Program-made: the position numbers and the translations under genes | Assembly (NCBI GenBank): GCA_963844635.1 | Contig: CAWJPD010000001.1 | Coordinates: 310,001 to 374,000, forward strand | Length of the DNA stretch: 64,000 nucleotides | Source of the DNA: JAJPKK01 sp963844635 | GTDB lineage: Bacteria; Pseudomonadota; Alphaproteobacteria; Rhizobiales; Xanthobacteraceae | Direction: 5' to 3' | The notes under the pieces: model-generated | Told to the model about the DNA's origin: nothing | Databases searched by the model: none | Seen by the model: the letters and a program-made list of their open reading frames with translations, nothing else | Part shown: piece by piece, positions 1 through 8,662 of the stretch | How the letters are laid out: each line of letters begins with the position of its first letter | Numbering within the stretch: position 1 is the stretch's first letter

Positions 1-150
1 CAAATTCCAGGACTAGAATTGGTCGGATTCGTCTTTGCTGCCAAAAGGTTGCGGATAATTCACGGTCGACTAACCAGTTTGGCCCGATCACCGGACACGG
101 GATGATGCGAGCTCCGCACACGGCGCCGAAAATTGATTATTCGATATTCG

Positions 151-1577
151 TCACCACAAACCCGAAAGTAATCTTGCCATTCCATCGGCTATGACGCCAG
201 GGTCATAACGGGTGATCTCGTCAGCAAGTAATTGGGAAATTGAATCCACTTGGTCATCGTGCCGACTATACGGAAATGCGTACAGCTCTGCTTCGAGGTC
301 GGGCAACCATGGGGCATGCCTCGGAAACAACACCAGTCCACTTTCGAACTTGCTGGCCTGCACCTCCATGCGGATGATCTTGTTGTGCACGGGCTTCACG
401 CCGATCGCAGGAAATCCGGCCCGTTGGAATCCGTGATCAGCGCTGTGCCTATTCCTGCGTCCTCGATCAGAATTCGACTCGCCTTGTGGAATTGAGCATG
501 GGTGATCGCCCGCGCCTTGAGCATCGGATAGTCGTAGTGATCGCGCAGAACATGAAGCAGGTAATATTTGCCGCCCTGTACCAACCAGGTCGTGCCAACA
601 GACCAGTCATTGTGCGAACCATCCTTTGAAGCTGTGTCCCAACTCTGGACAATACGACGCAGCCCATTACTTGGCGGCAGCTCGTCGTATGGGATCACCC
701 ACTTTCTCTTGATCATGGCGCCTCCTGGCGGCATCGGCGCCTGCTGGTATTGTGCGGAAAACGCGTTTGCTCCCATTAGCGCACGCATGTCATCCAGGAG
801 CTTTCGAGGTTCTCTTTCCTCGTGAAAACTCTCACCCGCTCGGCGCAGGTAAAATCGCCCATCGCCAATCGCGATTTCCTCATCGCGTTCAGCAATCGCC
901 GGAACACACAGGTGCCTCCACTGTTCGGGCGCGCTCAATAGATAACCGGAGAGATCGTACATATGGACGCGCTGGCTCACCACCACAATGGCGCCATGCT
1001 GTTTGTCATCGAGTTGTGATAAAACAGTTTCAGAAAATGACTGGTTAACATGATCGCGCCGCGCTTTAGCGTCCATCGATTTGTTGGGATCGTCGATAAT
1101 AATGACATTGCCCCCGATTCCGGTCAGGGTCCCGTCGAAGGAGGTCGCTAGTCGAAACCCGCCCTTCGTAAACGCGACTTCTTTCTCCGTATTCTTGAAT
1201 GGGGATATTCGCGAAAGTGGAAAGACTTCTTGATACCAATCCGACTCGACGACGGTGCGGAAAGCATTAGATAGGATCTTTGCAAGCTCGGAGTTATAAC
1301 TTACAACTATGATGCGCGCGCTAGGGTCATTTCCGAGCACAAAGGCAGGGAACGCCACCGAAGTGACGAGCGACTTCAGCGATCGTGGCGGCAGGTTGAT
1401 AATGAGCCTGGTGAATTCGCCACGACGCAGCTGTTCGAGGTGATGAGCGAGCGCCCTTATGTGCCAGTTCGGAATAAAATTTTCGCTCTGATTGAGCTGA
1501 TTAAAACTGCGGCGGGCGAAACTCACAAGATCGGTACGACAGATCGCGTCCAGCACTTCTCGCGTCGAGGTTTGCAT
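151..1577 (-). CDS. Phage terminase large subunit, frameshifted near its C-terminus
   Basis: The ATPase-nuclease that cuts and pumps phage DNA into capsids. The first 393 residues read continuously from 1577 and include a Walker-A-like PPRSLKS, a Walker-B-like VIIIDDP, and two acidic sites of the RNase H-type nuclease (SWDTA, LIEDAG). The frame stops at about 396. The expected continuation (FPAIGVKPVHNKI..., then HDDQVDS with the last nuclease aspartate) follows in another frame down to 151, so a 1-2 base indel lies near 400-425. With the frame restored, the length (about 475 aa) is normal. It follows the DUF5681 and ParB-type genes on the same strand, the usual packaging order. Seen: motifs and frame break. 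Inferred: prophage remnant or a sequencing error. Confidence 0.85.
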
Positions 1578-1605
1578 GCGACTTAAGCCCGCCTTCGCAC
1601 TGCCA

Positions 1606-2016
1606 TCAGATCAGTTCCTTTTCTTGCTTGTCATTTCTTGGCTCGTCATTGAGTTGAGCCAAAAAGTCGGCGATGATCGCAAGGTCCTTTTCGGTTGTTG
1701 GTTTCGTTGCCGCGGCCACCCGGTCAACATTGTCAGCAAGCGCCAGTAGGAACCCGAGCGCCTTGTAGTCGCCTGTCATTGCCTTTTCGCCCAGGCGGCG
1801 GCACGCAATTCTTGCAACGCTCATTCGCTGTGGCTTGCCGCTTACCATGGCGGTCACCGATCGGCTGAGTTCCTCCCGCGCCAGTGTCGCGCTACTTTTA
1901 GACCCCTTAGGTCGGCCGCTCGGGTTTCCGCTTTGGCCGGGTCGCCAGCGACTCCCCTTGGGTGGCCGCCCTTTGCCAACTTCATAGGTTCCGGTAACTT
2001 TCCGAGGGTTGGCCAT
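1606..2016 (-). CDS. DUF5681 domain protein, prophage packaging-associated
   Basis: A 136-residue basic protein. Residues 14-40 carry the DUF5681 signature, a Gly/Arg/Pro-rich RPGQSGNPSGRPKG segment. Genes of this family commonly lie directly before large terminase genes in alphaproteobacterial prophages, and a small-terminase-like role has been supposed but is not shown here. The start ATG immediately follows the TAA stop of the upstream ParB-domain gene (TAAATG), and the terminase begins 28 bases after its stop, so the three genes form one transcription unit. The C-terminal half is hydrophilic and rich in Lys/Glu. The family assignment is firm; the function is inferred from position. Confidence 0.8.
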   Translation of the reverse strand: MANPRKVTGTYEVGKGRPPKGSRWRPGQSGNPSGRPKGSKSSATLAREELSRSVTAMVSGKPQRMSVARIACRRLGEKAMTGDYKALGFLLALADNVDRVAAATKPTTEKDLAIIADFLAQLNDEPRNDKQEKELI

Positions 2017-2775
2017 TTAGACGCCACCGCCACGGGCGTTGCGAACGTGTCGCTTCGGACTTGGCTGACTACGTGCCGTAGAAACTGCGGCAAACGTCTC
2101 TCCGGTTGCTTCCAAAATGGCAGCATTTCTGAAAAGCCGCTGCCACCGCCGGACCGCGTCGTCGACATATGCCGCAGCGCAGGCAACGTCCTCACCGCAA
2201 TACAGGCGATGGCGCCCGAGGATCCACACGTCACCGACCCGGCTGATGCTTGAATTCGCCTTATCGAGTGACTTTTCACCGGTTTGCCTTGCAGAGTGGG
2301 GCTGAGCGTCGTTGATGATTAGCTCTGTCTCGGCTATCTCGAAAGCGGTCGTCGTCAGTTCAATCCCCTCTTCGGGCAACAGCACGGCGAGCTCGCCGAG
2401 TTCGGCTGACAGGATTTCTCGGTCCCATCCGGCATCAAGACCTATCCGGTTTTCAGCCAACGCAAAAACTCGCTTTTCCGATTCGCTAAAATGTGTGATC
2501 TGAATGACTGGTACTTCCGTCATCCCCAATCGGCCAGCGGCCAGGAATTGAAGGTGCCCCGCGATGATGTTGTTGTTTTCGTCAATCGCGATTGGATTGA
2601 TGAAACCAAATCGCCCGATGATCGCAATCAGCTTGCCCAGCTGTTTCTCCGAATGCGTGCGTGCATTCCGTTTGGACGGATGCAGCTCGTTTAGGAGCTT
2701 CCTTTCGATGTGGGGGTGCCAGAAGGTTCGCTCGTTGAGCGCTTTTCTGTTTTGATCACTGAGATGTGTTGGCAT
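2017..2775 (-). CDS. ParB-domain protein with internally deleted DNA methyltransferase
   Basis: Residues 22-130 form a ParB/Srx-like N-terminal domain (LHPSKRNARTHSEKQ, FGFINPIAID, IIAGHLQFLAA). The usual Arg of the GHxR motif is Gln here. In full-length phage relatives this domain is followed by an N4/N6 DNA methyltransferase of about 250 residues. Here the linker VGDVWILGRHRLYCGED (about 182-198) runs directly into the extreme C-terminus of that enzyme (YVDDAVRRW, AAILEATGETF). The DPPY and FxGxG motifs are absent while the frame is kept, so about 200 residues appear to have been lost in one in-frame deletion. The remaining 252-residue protein could still bind DNA but should not methylate. 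It abuts the DUF5681 gene. Confidence 0.75.
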   Translation of the reverse strand: MPTHLSDQNRKALNERTFWHPHIERKLLNELHPSKRNARTHSEKQLGKLIAIIGRFGFINPIAIDENNNIIAGHLQFLAAGRLGMTEVPVIQITHFSESEKRVFALAENRIGLDAGWDREILSAELGELAVLLPEEGIELTTTAFEIAETELIINDAQPHSARQTGEKSLDKANSSISRVGDVWILGRHRLYCGEDVACAAAYVDDAVRRWQRLFRNAAILEATGETFAAVSTARSQPSPKRHVRNARGGGV

Positions 2776-2802
2776 TTGTGAGTACTCAAACGACTACAAT
2801 CG

Positions 2803-3486
2803 TCATCCGACCGCACCGATCGGAACCGGATAGTGAAGATGTTTTACTCGGGCCATTGCTTCGATCGAGGGATGGTGGCTTCCCAGCTTGGCGAGAGATC
2901 GTTTTTTCTTGTCATGCCGAAACCGCTTGATCCGTGCATCACGTTCCCGGGTGACCTGAGCGAGGATGTCCGCGAATTGGGGATCGTCGGGTGCAAAGAA
3001 AAAGGGACTGGAAAGATCGATGCCGGCTGAACGCGCTCGCCTCCGCAATCGTCGGAGAATTTGGCTGACGTTCACCGTCACGTATCCGGCAACATCCTTT
3101 AGGCCATCGAAATCCTGAGCAATTTTGTGCAGCGTTCCATGAGTTACAAGTGTCAACTCCTGGCCGCTCCTGTCCGAGTTCCAGCCGATCCCACCAACTG
3201 CCATGAAGAAATCGCGTGAGGTGTCTAACTCCGCATAACCAACAGCGGCGGCCCATTGTTGGAAGAACCCGCCCACCACGGCTGTTGCAACTGGGCGGCC
3301 GAGGGAGGGTGTAAGTCCGAGGTTGATGGCCACGGCCACAAGATCGAGGTCGAGGTAACGGCCAGGAGTCGCAGGCATGGGGGTCCCGAAGGCAAGCGCG
3401 ACATAACCGGCATGTCGGAGCTGGTCGAAGGCTCCGCTCGTTAGGTTCAGGAGCGTTAGAAACTCGCAGCGGGTTAAGGTTCGCAT
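2803..3486 (-). CDS. Putative phage DNA-binding protein, unknown function
   Basis: I do not recognise the family with certainty. The open frame reaches a GTG at 3588, but I prefer the ATG at 3486 (MRTLTRCEFLTLLNL), because the first 34 codons of the longer version run through a perfect palindrome and look non-protein-like. From that start the product is about 227 residues. The N-terminal 60 residues suggest a winged-helix or excisionase-like fold (LTSGAFDQLRHAGYV). The C-terminus is strongly basic (RIKRFRHDKKKRSLAKL). It lies upstream of, and co-oriented with, the prophage genes. A self-regulating role is inferred from the palindrome just before its start. The Shine-Dalgarno site is weak for either start. 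Confidence 0.5.
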   Translation of the reverse strand: MRTLTRCEFLTLLNLTSGAFDQLRHAGYVALAFGTPMPATPGRYLDLDLVAVAINLGLTPSLGRPVATAVVGGFFQQWAAAVGYAELDTSRDFFMAVGGIGWNSDRSGQELTLVTHGTLHKIAQDFDGLKDVAGYVTVNVSQILRRLRRRARSAGIDLSSPFFFAPDDPQFADILAQVTRERDARIKRFRHDKKKRSLAKLGSHHPSIEAMARVKHLHYPVPIGAVG

Positions 3487-3491
3487 CTTAT

Positions 3492-3515
3492 GTTTCTTAG
3501 GGTGCCCTAAGAAAC
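3492..3515. promoter_or_regulatory. Perfect 11+11 bp palindrome, candidate operator
   Basis: GTTTCTTAGGG - TG - CCCTAAGAAAC is a perfect inverted repeat with a 2-base centre, starting 6 bases before the preferred start of the downstream putative DNA-binding gene. CTTAGG recurs once more at 3521-3526. There is no T-tract, so an operator bound by a dimeric repressor fits better than a terminator. The binding protein is unknown; autoregulation is an inference. Confidence 0.5.
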
Positions 3516-3588
3516 TATATCTTAGGAGTACATAATTCAAGCCCTCCAGAACTCCCTGCGTGGCGTAGCCGTTGAGGTATTGTCTCAC

Positions 3589-4048
3589 TTCAACTATTGG
3601 TAGAATCCATCGGATCGAAGAATGTAGGGCAGCGGTGGCGGCTTATGGCTGATCCGCGCCGATCGTAATGATCGATTGTGGTCGCCTTCCCATTGGGTAC
3701 GGGTGCGCGCTTTCCCCTTCGCTATTCGCAGCATCGCCGAAAGTTTTTCCCTGTTCAGCACCTCAAATTTCCCTGTTCCCACTCCGACAGACGAGTTGCA
3801 AAGCCGGCCGAATTGGCTGTTTTTGCGGACACTACTTCGCGCGGGGCAGCCGAACGCCTCCCGCGGATTCCCTGTTAATTTTCCTGTTACCAGGGAATCG
3901 CCCCCCCGGGCCGAAAGAGCTTTTACCTTTCACATTTCGAGAACCCGGGCCAATCCTGTTCGCTTAAAAAGGCGGCGACGGCGCCGCGGGCCGGTCATCG
4001 GGCGGTCGGGGCCATCGACATCAACCGGCGAACCCCGCCGCCGAGCCT
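3589..4048. other. Non-coding or decayed stretch at the prophage edge
   Basis: Overlapping short frames occur on both strands, but none has protein-like composition, a convincing ribosome binding site or a recognisable motif. Homopolymer-rich patches (CCCCCCC at 3901-3907, AAAAA at 3966) lie in it. I see no supported gene. Confidence 0.4.
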
Positions 4049-4495
4049 TTGTCGCTGGTGTCGGTGGGCCGGCCCCGCACGATGGAAGCAGACAAAAGCC
4101 TTTCCGATCGAGAGAGAACGGCAAAGATCGCATATTTCACAAAGGGTCGACACAGGGAAGGGCTGGACACATATTTCGACGCACCGCAAGACGAGACTTA
4201 TATGGCCAAGCAAATAAAGAAAGTTACGGATTGGGCTGATAGATACGGCGTCTCCCGTTCTCAGCTTATGAATGGTGAATTTGGCTGCAACGGCGACTTC
4301 CGCGGCATCAAAGCGGCAACCCTTGAGAGTCGAGTGCGGTTTATTCAAGCCCAGCGAGAACTTTGCGATCATGCTGACATTGGAGCCATTGTGGTGCACG
4401 AGCTTAATGATAGTTCAGCTGGAACGGGAATATCTAATCACGAAACATTTGCTTTCACACCGGAGATCATTTCAGCGCTGGGACTAGGGCGATGA
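4049..4495 (+). CDS. Hypothetical protein, prophage edge
   Basis: A 148-residue frame of moderately protein-like composition, with no family I recognise. An internal ATG at 4082 (MEADKSLSDRERTAK) is an alternative start, and the preceding GRPR segment resembles the start of small phage proteins. The middle (WADRYGVSRSQLM) could be a helix-turn-helix-like helix pair, but this is only a guess. It runs opposite to the prophage genes. Base composition is lower in GC than in the core genes that follow. Confidence 0.3.
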   Translation: MSLVSVGRPRTMEADKSLSDRERTAKIAYFTKGRHREGLDTYFDAPQDETYMAKQIKKVTDWADRYGVSRSQLMNGEFGCNGDFRGIKAATLESRVRFIQAQRELCDHADIGAIVVHELNDSSAGTGISNHETFAFTPEIISALGLGR

Positions 4496-4660
4496 TGCGG
4501 TAGAATCAAGAGGAGTCCCATGGGCACTCGTAATCGAGCGGCGCCGTTCTCTCAGCATCTTTTCGCTATAGGTAATCTATGCCGGCGCGTTAGTTCAATA
4601 ACTCGCGCAAGCGCTATAGTGGAAGTTGAGGCCGGCGCTTCGCGCGAGGAGGCGAGTACC

Positions 4661-5428
4661 TTATCGGGGTACGACGGAGTTTGCAGTGACCGTTTCCAAC
4701 AAAGTCGGATCCAGGTCGGCAAGTGCATCGGCGATGAACTGTCGTCCAGGCGCAAGTGCATCGCGGTAAGCCATAATGATAGCGGATTTTAGGGCTGGCG
4801 CGGAGCTGACGATGGCGCGCAGGTCCCCTGAGACGAGCAATTGCATGTTGGAGTCGGAAATTGCCTGCGAACGCGTTGCCACTCGCAGACGCAATCCCAT
4901 CAAGTTCTGATCGGCAGCGCCGGTGTAGTAGGACAACTTCAGCGGTCCTTGGACCCCTCGGTTGGAAGAGTCAAGTCGCGCCTCTAGCGCGGCAATAAGC
5001 AGCCACATTCCCGCATCATGCGGAGCCAAGCTGACTGCGCGCCGGGCGGGCCAACCTGCAGCTTCGACTGATTTGCTTGCCGCCGAAGCGTTTGCCGCAA
5101 TGTCGCTTGTTAGCCCTTCGCCCAGGGCGGCGGCATAGTTTCCCCACAGGTCGCCGCGGAATAAGGCAAGGTTCGCTGCGAGCCTCGCACGATCGCGAGC
5201 GGCTTGTGGTGTTGCAGTGCCCGATAACGGAAACGACACATGTGCTGGGCCAATCAGCTCGGGGATCAGGACCAAAGCAGCAGCCAAGCCAAGCGTGAGC
5301 GCGAGCGCATACATCGACGCGCGCAACCGTCTGAGTCTGCTAGGTTCATCGGCCAATTCGGGCGCGTCGCCGAGTGCTTCGCGGGGGGAAAGGTTGCGCA
5401 TGTATGTGGGCCGGCTCGACATTCCCAA
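4661..5428 (-). CDS. Membrane-anchored hypothetical protein
   Basis: The 255-residue product has a cytoplasmic N-terminus of about 35 residues, one hydrophobic helix at about 38-60 (ALALTLGLAAALVLIPELIG), then an extracytoplasmic part. That part contains a helical region with a tetratricopeptide-like feel (AVSLAPHDAGMWLLIAALEARL) and a conserved-looking LKLSYYTGAADQNLMGLRLR segment. Anchored proteins of this shape often accompany polysaccharide genes in rhizobia, but no such genes are nearby, so no function is assigned. Several possible start codons lie within the first ten residues. Confidence 0.55.
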   Translation of the reverse strand: MGMSSRPTYMRNLSPREALGDAPELADEPSRLRRLRASMYALALTLGLAAALVLIPELIGPAHVSFPLSGTATPQAARDRARLAANLALFRGDLWGNYAAALGEGLTSDIAANASAASKSVEAAGWPARRAVSLAPHDAGMWLLIAALEARLDSSNRGVQGPLKLSYYTGAADQNLMGLRLRVATRSQAISDSNMQLLVSGDLRAIVSSAPALKSAIIMAYRDALAPGRQFIADALADLDPTLLETVTANSVVPR

Positions 5429-5973
5429 GACTACGGTACGCTACCAATCACGTGCAGCTCCATTTGACTACGGTTAAAGCGACGAAGCGGCGGAATCCGA
5501 CAAGCAGTTCTCTGAATTCGCCTTTTGGCTCGGATCGCGGTAGGAACCCGACGCACAGTCCTGTTCCCGATCTGCCGATCTTGTCCGCTCCGGTCTGCAC
5601 CCTTGCTTGAAGCCCGCGATAATGCCTGAGCTATGTGGTCGCCGTCATGGATCACACTCATCGGATTCGCGTAACGTCATTGTGGATGATAAAGGACCAA
5701 AATATGACCTCAGCATCATAATAGCTGCGAACAGCGCCGATCCGGCGGACCGATCGCCAGCGCAGTTTACACGATTGCGGAGTACGAGCCTCTAGGAGTC
5801 AAGGGCACACGGCCGTTTAAGCGCAAGGACCATAGTGAGGCCGTTCCGAGGGCCAGTGATCGGAGCAAGAACCGCCATCCACAGACGGTAACAGGCGAAG
5901 AGTGCGATTCTCATCTGCTTGTGCTAAACAAGAACTATAAAGAACAGCGTAGTACAAGATAATAGAGCCTTGC
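5429..5973. other. Intergenic stretch without a supported gene
   Basis: About 545 bases between the anchored protein and the small cysteine-rich frame. Short frames exist on both strands but none shows motifs or a clear ribosome binding site. I see no repeat or RNA structure that I can support. Confidence 0.4.
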
Positions 5974-6144
5974 ATGAATTCTTGTCCTCACTGCGCTCTG
6001 AGCTTTGCGTGTACCGCAACGTTGCTAGGACACTGCTTTATCTGCTGGCAGCCAAGCGCTTGCTATTTGTGCCGACTGCGATCGAAACAATCAAGCGGCA
6101 CTTCATGCCGCTTTCTCAACGAACCCCCTAACACGGGTTACTGA
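5974..6144 (+). CDS. Small cysteine-rich protein, zinc-ribbon-like
   Basis: A 56-codon frame starting at ATG 5974 encodes eight cysteines, arranged with three CxxC knuckles (CPHC at 4-7, CFIC at 21-24, CYLC at 30-33) plus single cysteines at 13 and 45. Such spacing is uncommon by chance and suits metal binding. The N-terminal CPxC...FxC...C-x2-C order resembles the short cysteine-rich CWC family, but the match is by eye. No strong Shine-Dalgarno sequence is visible. It is too short to assign a role. Confidence 0.3.
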   Translation: MNSCPHCALSFACTATLLGHCFICWQPSACYLCRLRSKQSSGTSCRFLNEPPNTGY

Positions 6145-6243
6145 AACGCTCACGAGAAACACCATACGCACGTCCAACGAAGATGTGGTGAGCCTCTCTC
6201 ATGACGATGAAGGCAGACGTGGGACTACCGGCCAAAAATTCCG

Positions 6244-6369
6244 TCACAGTCGATTGATCAAAGACCAGGACAGCCAAGCAAGCAGGCCAATCCATGCGAT
6301 CGTCAGCACAAGGCCGATCCCCACTACGGTCTGCGGCAAAGCCGCACGAATGGTGTCCAACGGAGACAT
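6244..6369 (-). CDS. 41-residue single-span membrane protein
   Basis: The frame from ATG 6369 to TGA 6244 encodes a short polar N-terminus (MSPLDTIRAALPQT), one hydrophobic helix at about residues 15-35 (VVGIGLVLTIAWIGLLAWL), and a short end (SWSLINRL). A GGATAG sequence lies 6-8 bases upstream. The clean hydrophobic pattern without polar breaks argues for a real gene rather than a random frame. No function can be given; such proteins often modulate larger membrane proteins. Confidence 0.4.
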   Translation of the reverse strand: MSPLDTIRAALPQTVVGIGLVLTIAWIGLLAWLSWSLINRL

Positions 6370-6787
6370 CCGCGGCTATCCGTTTTCGGTATGGGCGATG
6401 CGCGGTCAGGACTTTCGGCAGAACTGAACAACGTAGTCGATACTCGCATTTCGAGGTCCTTGTACTCGCCACCTGATCGGTGGCCTGGGTTCCAATACTT
6501 TCACCAGCCCACGCAAAATTCTGGCTGATTCCCATTATTCGTGTTGCGTTATTGCACCTCCTTGTGACCCGAAGAACTTCATTGCTGTGCGATGCACTCA
6601 TGCGTCTGATGGTTCCTTGCGGAAACCTGTTTCCTTTTGGAGAATTTAATCCTACTTCAAGCAACGACTACAGGCAAGATGCGTAAATGTCTAACGAAGC
6701 ATATGGCGAGGCGATCACAAATATCCTCTTGGTGTGACATTAGTTGATGGGCTTTAATTGGCGCCGTTCCGACCTTACGACCTTCCG
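6370..6787. other. Intergenic stretch without a supported gene
   Basis: About 420 bases of mixed composition. A long antisense-type frame crosses it, but its residue composition is not protein-like. No motif, repeat or RNA is supported. Confidence 0.35.
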
Positions 6788-7543
6788 TCATCGGTCAGTC
6801 ATGAGCGTCCTAACGTGATTCCGTTCAAGGACCAGGCAGGTCAATTTGCCTGTGGCGTAGGCGCCGGTATCGATATTGATCCGATTGTTGCGGTAGTCGG
6901 GATCACGAACCGGCGTGTGACCGTGCACGATCAATTTGCCGAAATCCTCCTCGAAGAGCAGGAAATCCTCACGGATCTGCAAAAGGTCTTCTTCTGCCTG
7001 TTCTTGCAGAGGCACGCCCGGCTTTACGCCAGCATGAGCGAAGAAGACGTCGCCGCACGTGAAAGAGGTTCTGAGACTGCCAAAGAACCTGATGTGGCCG
7101 TGTTCTATCAGCGCCATTGCAAAATTATCGGCGAGTGCGCGCTGCTCGTAATCCGACGGCTTTACCGTGGGAGCAAGCCCATAAGACATCAAGGTCTGCA
7201 TGCCGCCGTACTGGGACCATTGGCTTAGCGTGGCCGGATCTCGGAGGAAATCAATGACATAGGACTCGTGGTTGCCTTTGAGCATCACCGCCGAGTTCGT
7301 TCGGCCGCGCTGGATGACCAGATCGATGACTTGCCGGGATGACGGGCCGCGATCAATGTAGTCGCCGAGAAAAACATGCATCATTTGGCCCACGGGGTGG
7401 TTCGTGACGTCCCTATCGATCGCGCTGAATAGCTCTTCGAGGAGATCGGCACGTCCGTGCACGTCGCCAATTGCGTAAATTCGCAACCCGGAAGGCAGGC
7501 GGGGCAAGCGGCGTGGGGTTTCCAGTCTCAGGAACTGCAGCAC
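6788..7543 (-). CDS. PPP-family serine/threonine protein phosphatase / metallophosphoesterase
   Basis: A 251-residue cytoplasmic phosphoesterase that uses two metal ions to hydrolyse phosphoserine/threonine or nucleotide substrates. The metal-binding motifs appear in order: GDVHGR (about 28), GDYIDRGP (about 60), GNHES (about 91), an HAGV segment (about 170), and HGHTP (about 209). The length matches bacterial PrpA/PphA-like enzymes. It starts with GTG, preceded by AAGGAG about 10 bases upstream. No co-directional partner lies close by, so the substrate is unknown. Family assignment is firm. Confidence 0.88.
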   Translation of the reverse strand: MLQFLRLETPRRLPRLPSGLRIYAIGDVHGRADLLEELFSAIDRDVTNHPVGQMMHVFLGDYIDRGPSSRQVIDLVIQRGRTNSAVMLKGNHESYVIDFLRDPATLSQWSQYGGMQTLMSYGLAPTVKPSDYEQRALADNFAMALIEHGHIRFFGSLRTSFTCGDVFFAHAGVKPGVPLQEQAEEDLLQIREDFLLFEEDFGKLIVHGHTPVRDPDYRNNRINIDTGAYATGKLTCLVLERNHVRTLMTDR

Positions 7544-8112
7544 TGGTGCAGCGCTCCTTCATTGTTTATTGAACGCGACCCTTAGCTTACCTGAATTAAA
7601 ACAGACACGGCGTCGAAGGCAAATTCAGAGCCAAGTCGATGTCGTTCCGCCAAACGCCACGCGGAACGAGACCATAAGGCACGCATGTGCCCATTGCCAA
7701 TGTCCGGCCCATTTGTCGAACCAACCCGCGAATCCTTTGAACTGAATCCGTCCTGCTGTTGGCTGCTTCGCGAGTTGGAAGCAGCCGTCGCCGAGAAACT
7801 GGCGAAGGTACCCGCTGCGTCCGCTATGCGGCGTCCACCGTAACGATCACGTCTGAAGACGGATCCCTTCAGCAACACACGACAGAGGCAGGGAGGCTCG
7901 GGCAAGTCCCGGAAACAGAGTTCAAATCTCGGCAACGGCTCCGCTGGCTGATCGCGAGCTCGTAATCGCCTCGGGCGCTCATCCGCCCTGCGGGACCCCC
8001 GGAAGGCCTGAGGGCCGTCATGCCGCGGGCGTGGTGAGGCCATGGGGTTGCCCAAATTCGGTCGTTAAAAATTTTCCTTAACGATTTGGAAACTTCTTTG
8101 CGTTAGCAAAAC
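7544..8112. other. Intergenic stretch, possible gene remnant
   Basis: About 570 bases with no gene I can support. On the minus strand between about 7630 and 7840 there is a start-less open frame of about 65 codons, rich in aromatic residues (GFAGWFDKWAGHWQWAH). It reads like part of a protein but has no usable start and no family I recognise, so it may be a remnant. Confidence 0.3.
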
Positions 8113-8481
8113 ATGGCGCCTGTTACGGGCGTCGTTGCGTATCTTAGAAAGAGCAATGCTTTGCGCAGACTTGCTCGCCAGACCGCCATCTTTTTCGTCG
8201 TGATCGCATTTGCTTATGCGATCGCGAGCATCGGTGCTGCCAGTACGAGCCGTGTCTGGCACATCGCGGGCACTCCCTCGGGCGGCGACGTGGCCGGCGG
8301 CAAGCAGGGGCCGGGCTTTGCCACGATGGAATCATCGCTTGCAAAACTCCATGGCGAGGTCGCCTCGCTCAAGGCGCGAGCGGACGGTAGCCGCAAGAGT
8401 CCCGATGCGCTCGAGACCGAGGCGCAGAACGGCGACGTTACCGGGTCAGTCCCCGACGCCGAGGGTGACAGTTCTCGGTAG
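8113..8481 (+). CDS. Small membrane-anchored hypothetical protein
   Basis: A 122-residue product with a basic N-terminus, one membrane span at about 23-43 (TAIFFVVIAFAYAIASIGAA), and a polar tail. The tail contains a short helical stretch (MESSLAKLHGEVASLKARA) that could form a coiled coil. No recognised domain. The ribosome binding site is weak. It stands alone, with the converging HAD hydrolase gene downstream. Membrane topology (N-in) is inferred from the flanking basic residues. Confidence 0.5.
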   Translation: MAPVTGVVAYLRKSNALRRLARQTAIFFVVIAFAYAIASIGAASTSRVWHIAGTPSGGDVAGGKQGPGFATMESSLAKLHGEVASLKARADGSRKSPDALETEAQNGDVTGSVPDAEGDSSR

Positions 8482-8662
8482 AACCGCTGCCGCGATCCGG
8501 CAGCGCGCCGATGAGGGTCTTCGTCATCGACAAGTCGTAAAGAGAAGCTCGCGAAACCGCTCTTCGGATATGCCCGCGTGAGCGCGCGGCAGGGAAAGCT
8601 CAATGAGCTTGGTGATCGGATTTATATCCCGTTAACCTAATCTCGTTCCGTTCGTTTGATAC

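Noticed and set aside
1..4500. Intact prophage
   Set aside because: Only packaging-type genes remain; no portal, capsid, tail or integrase genes are visible in the window, and two of the genes are damaged.
6128..6664. A 178-codon minus-strand frame
   Set aside because: The composition is not protein-like, and a cleaner 41-codon membrane protein lies in another frame inside it.
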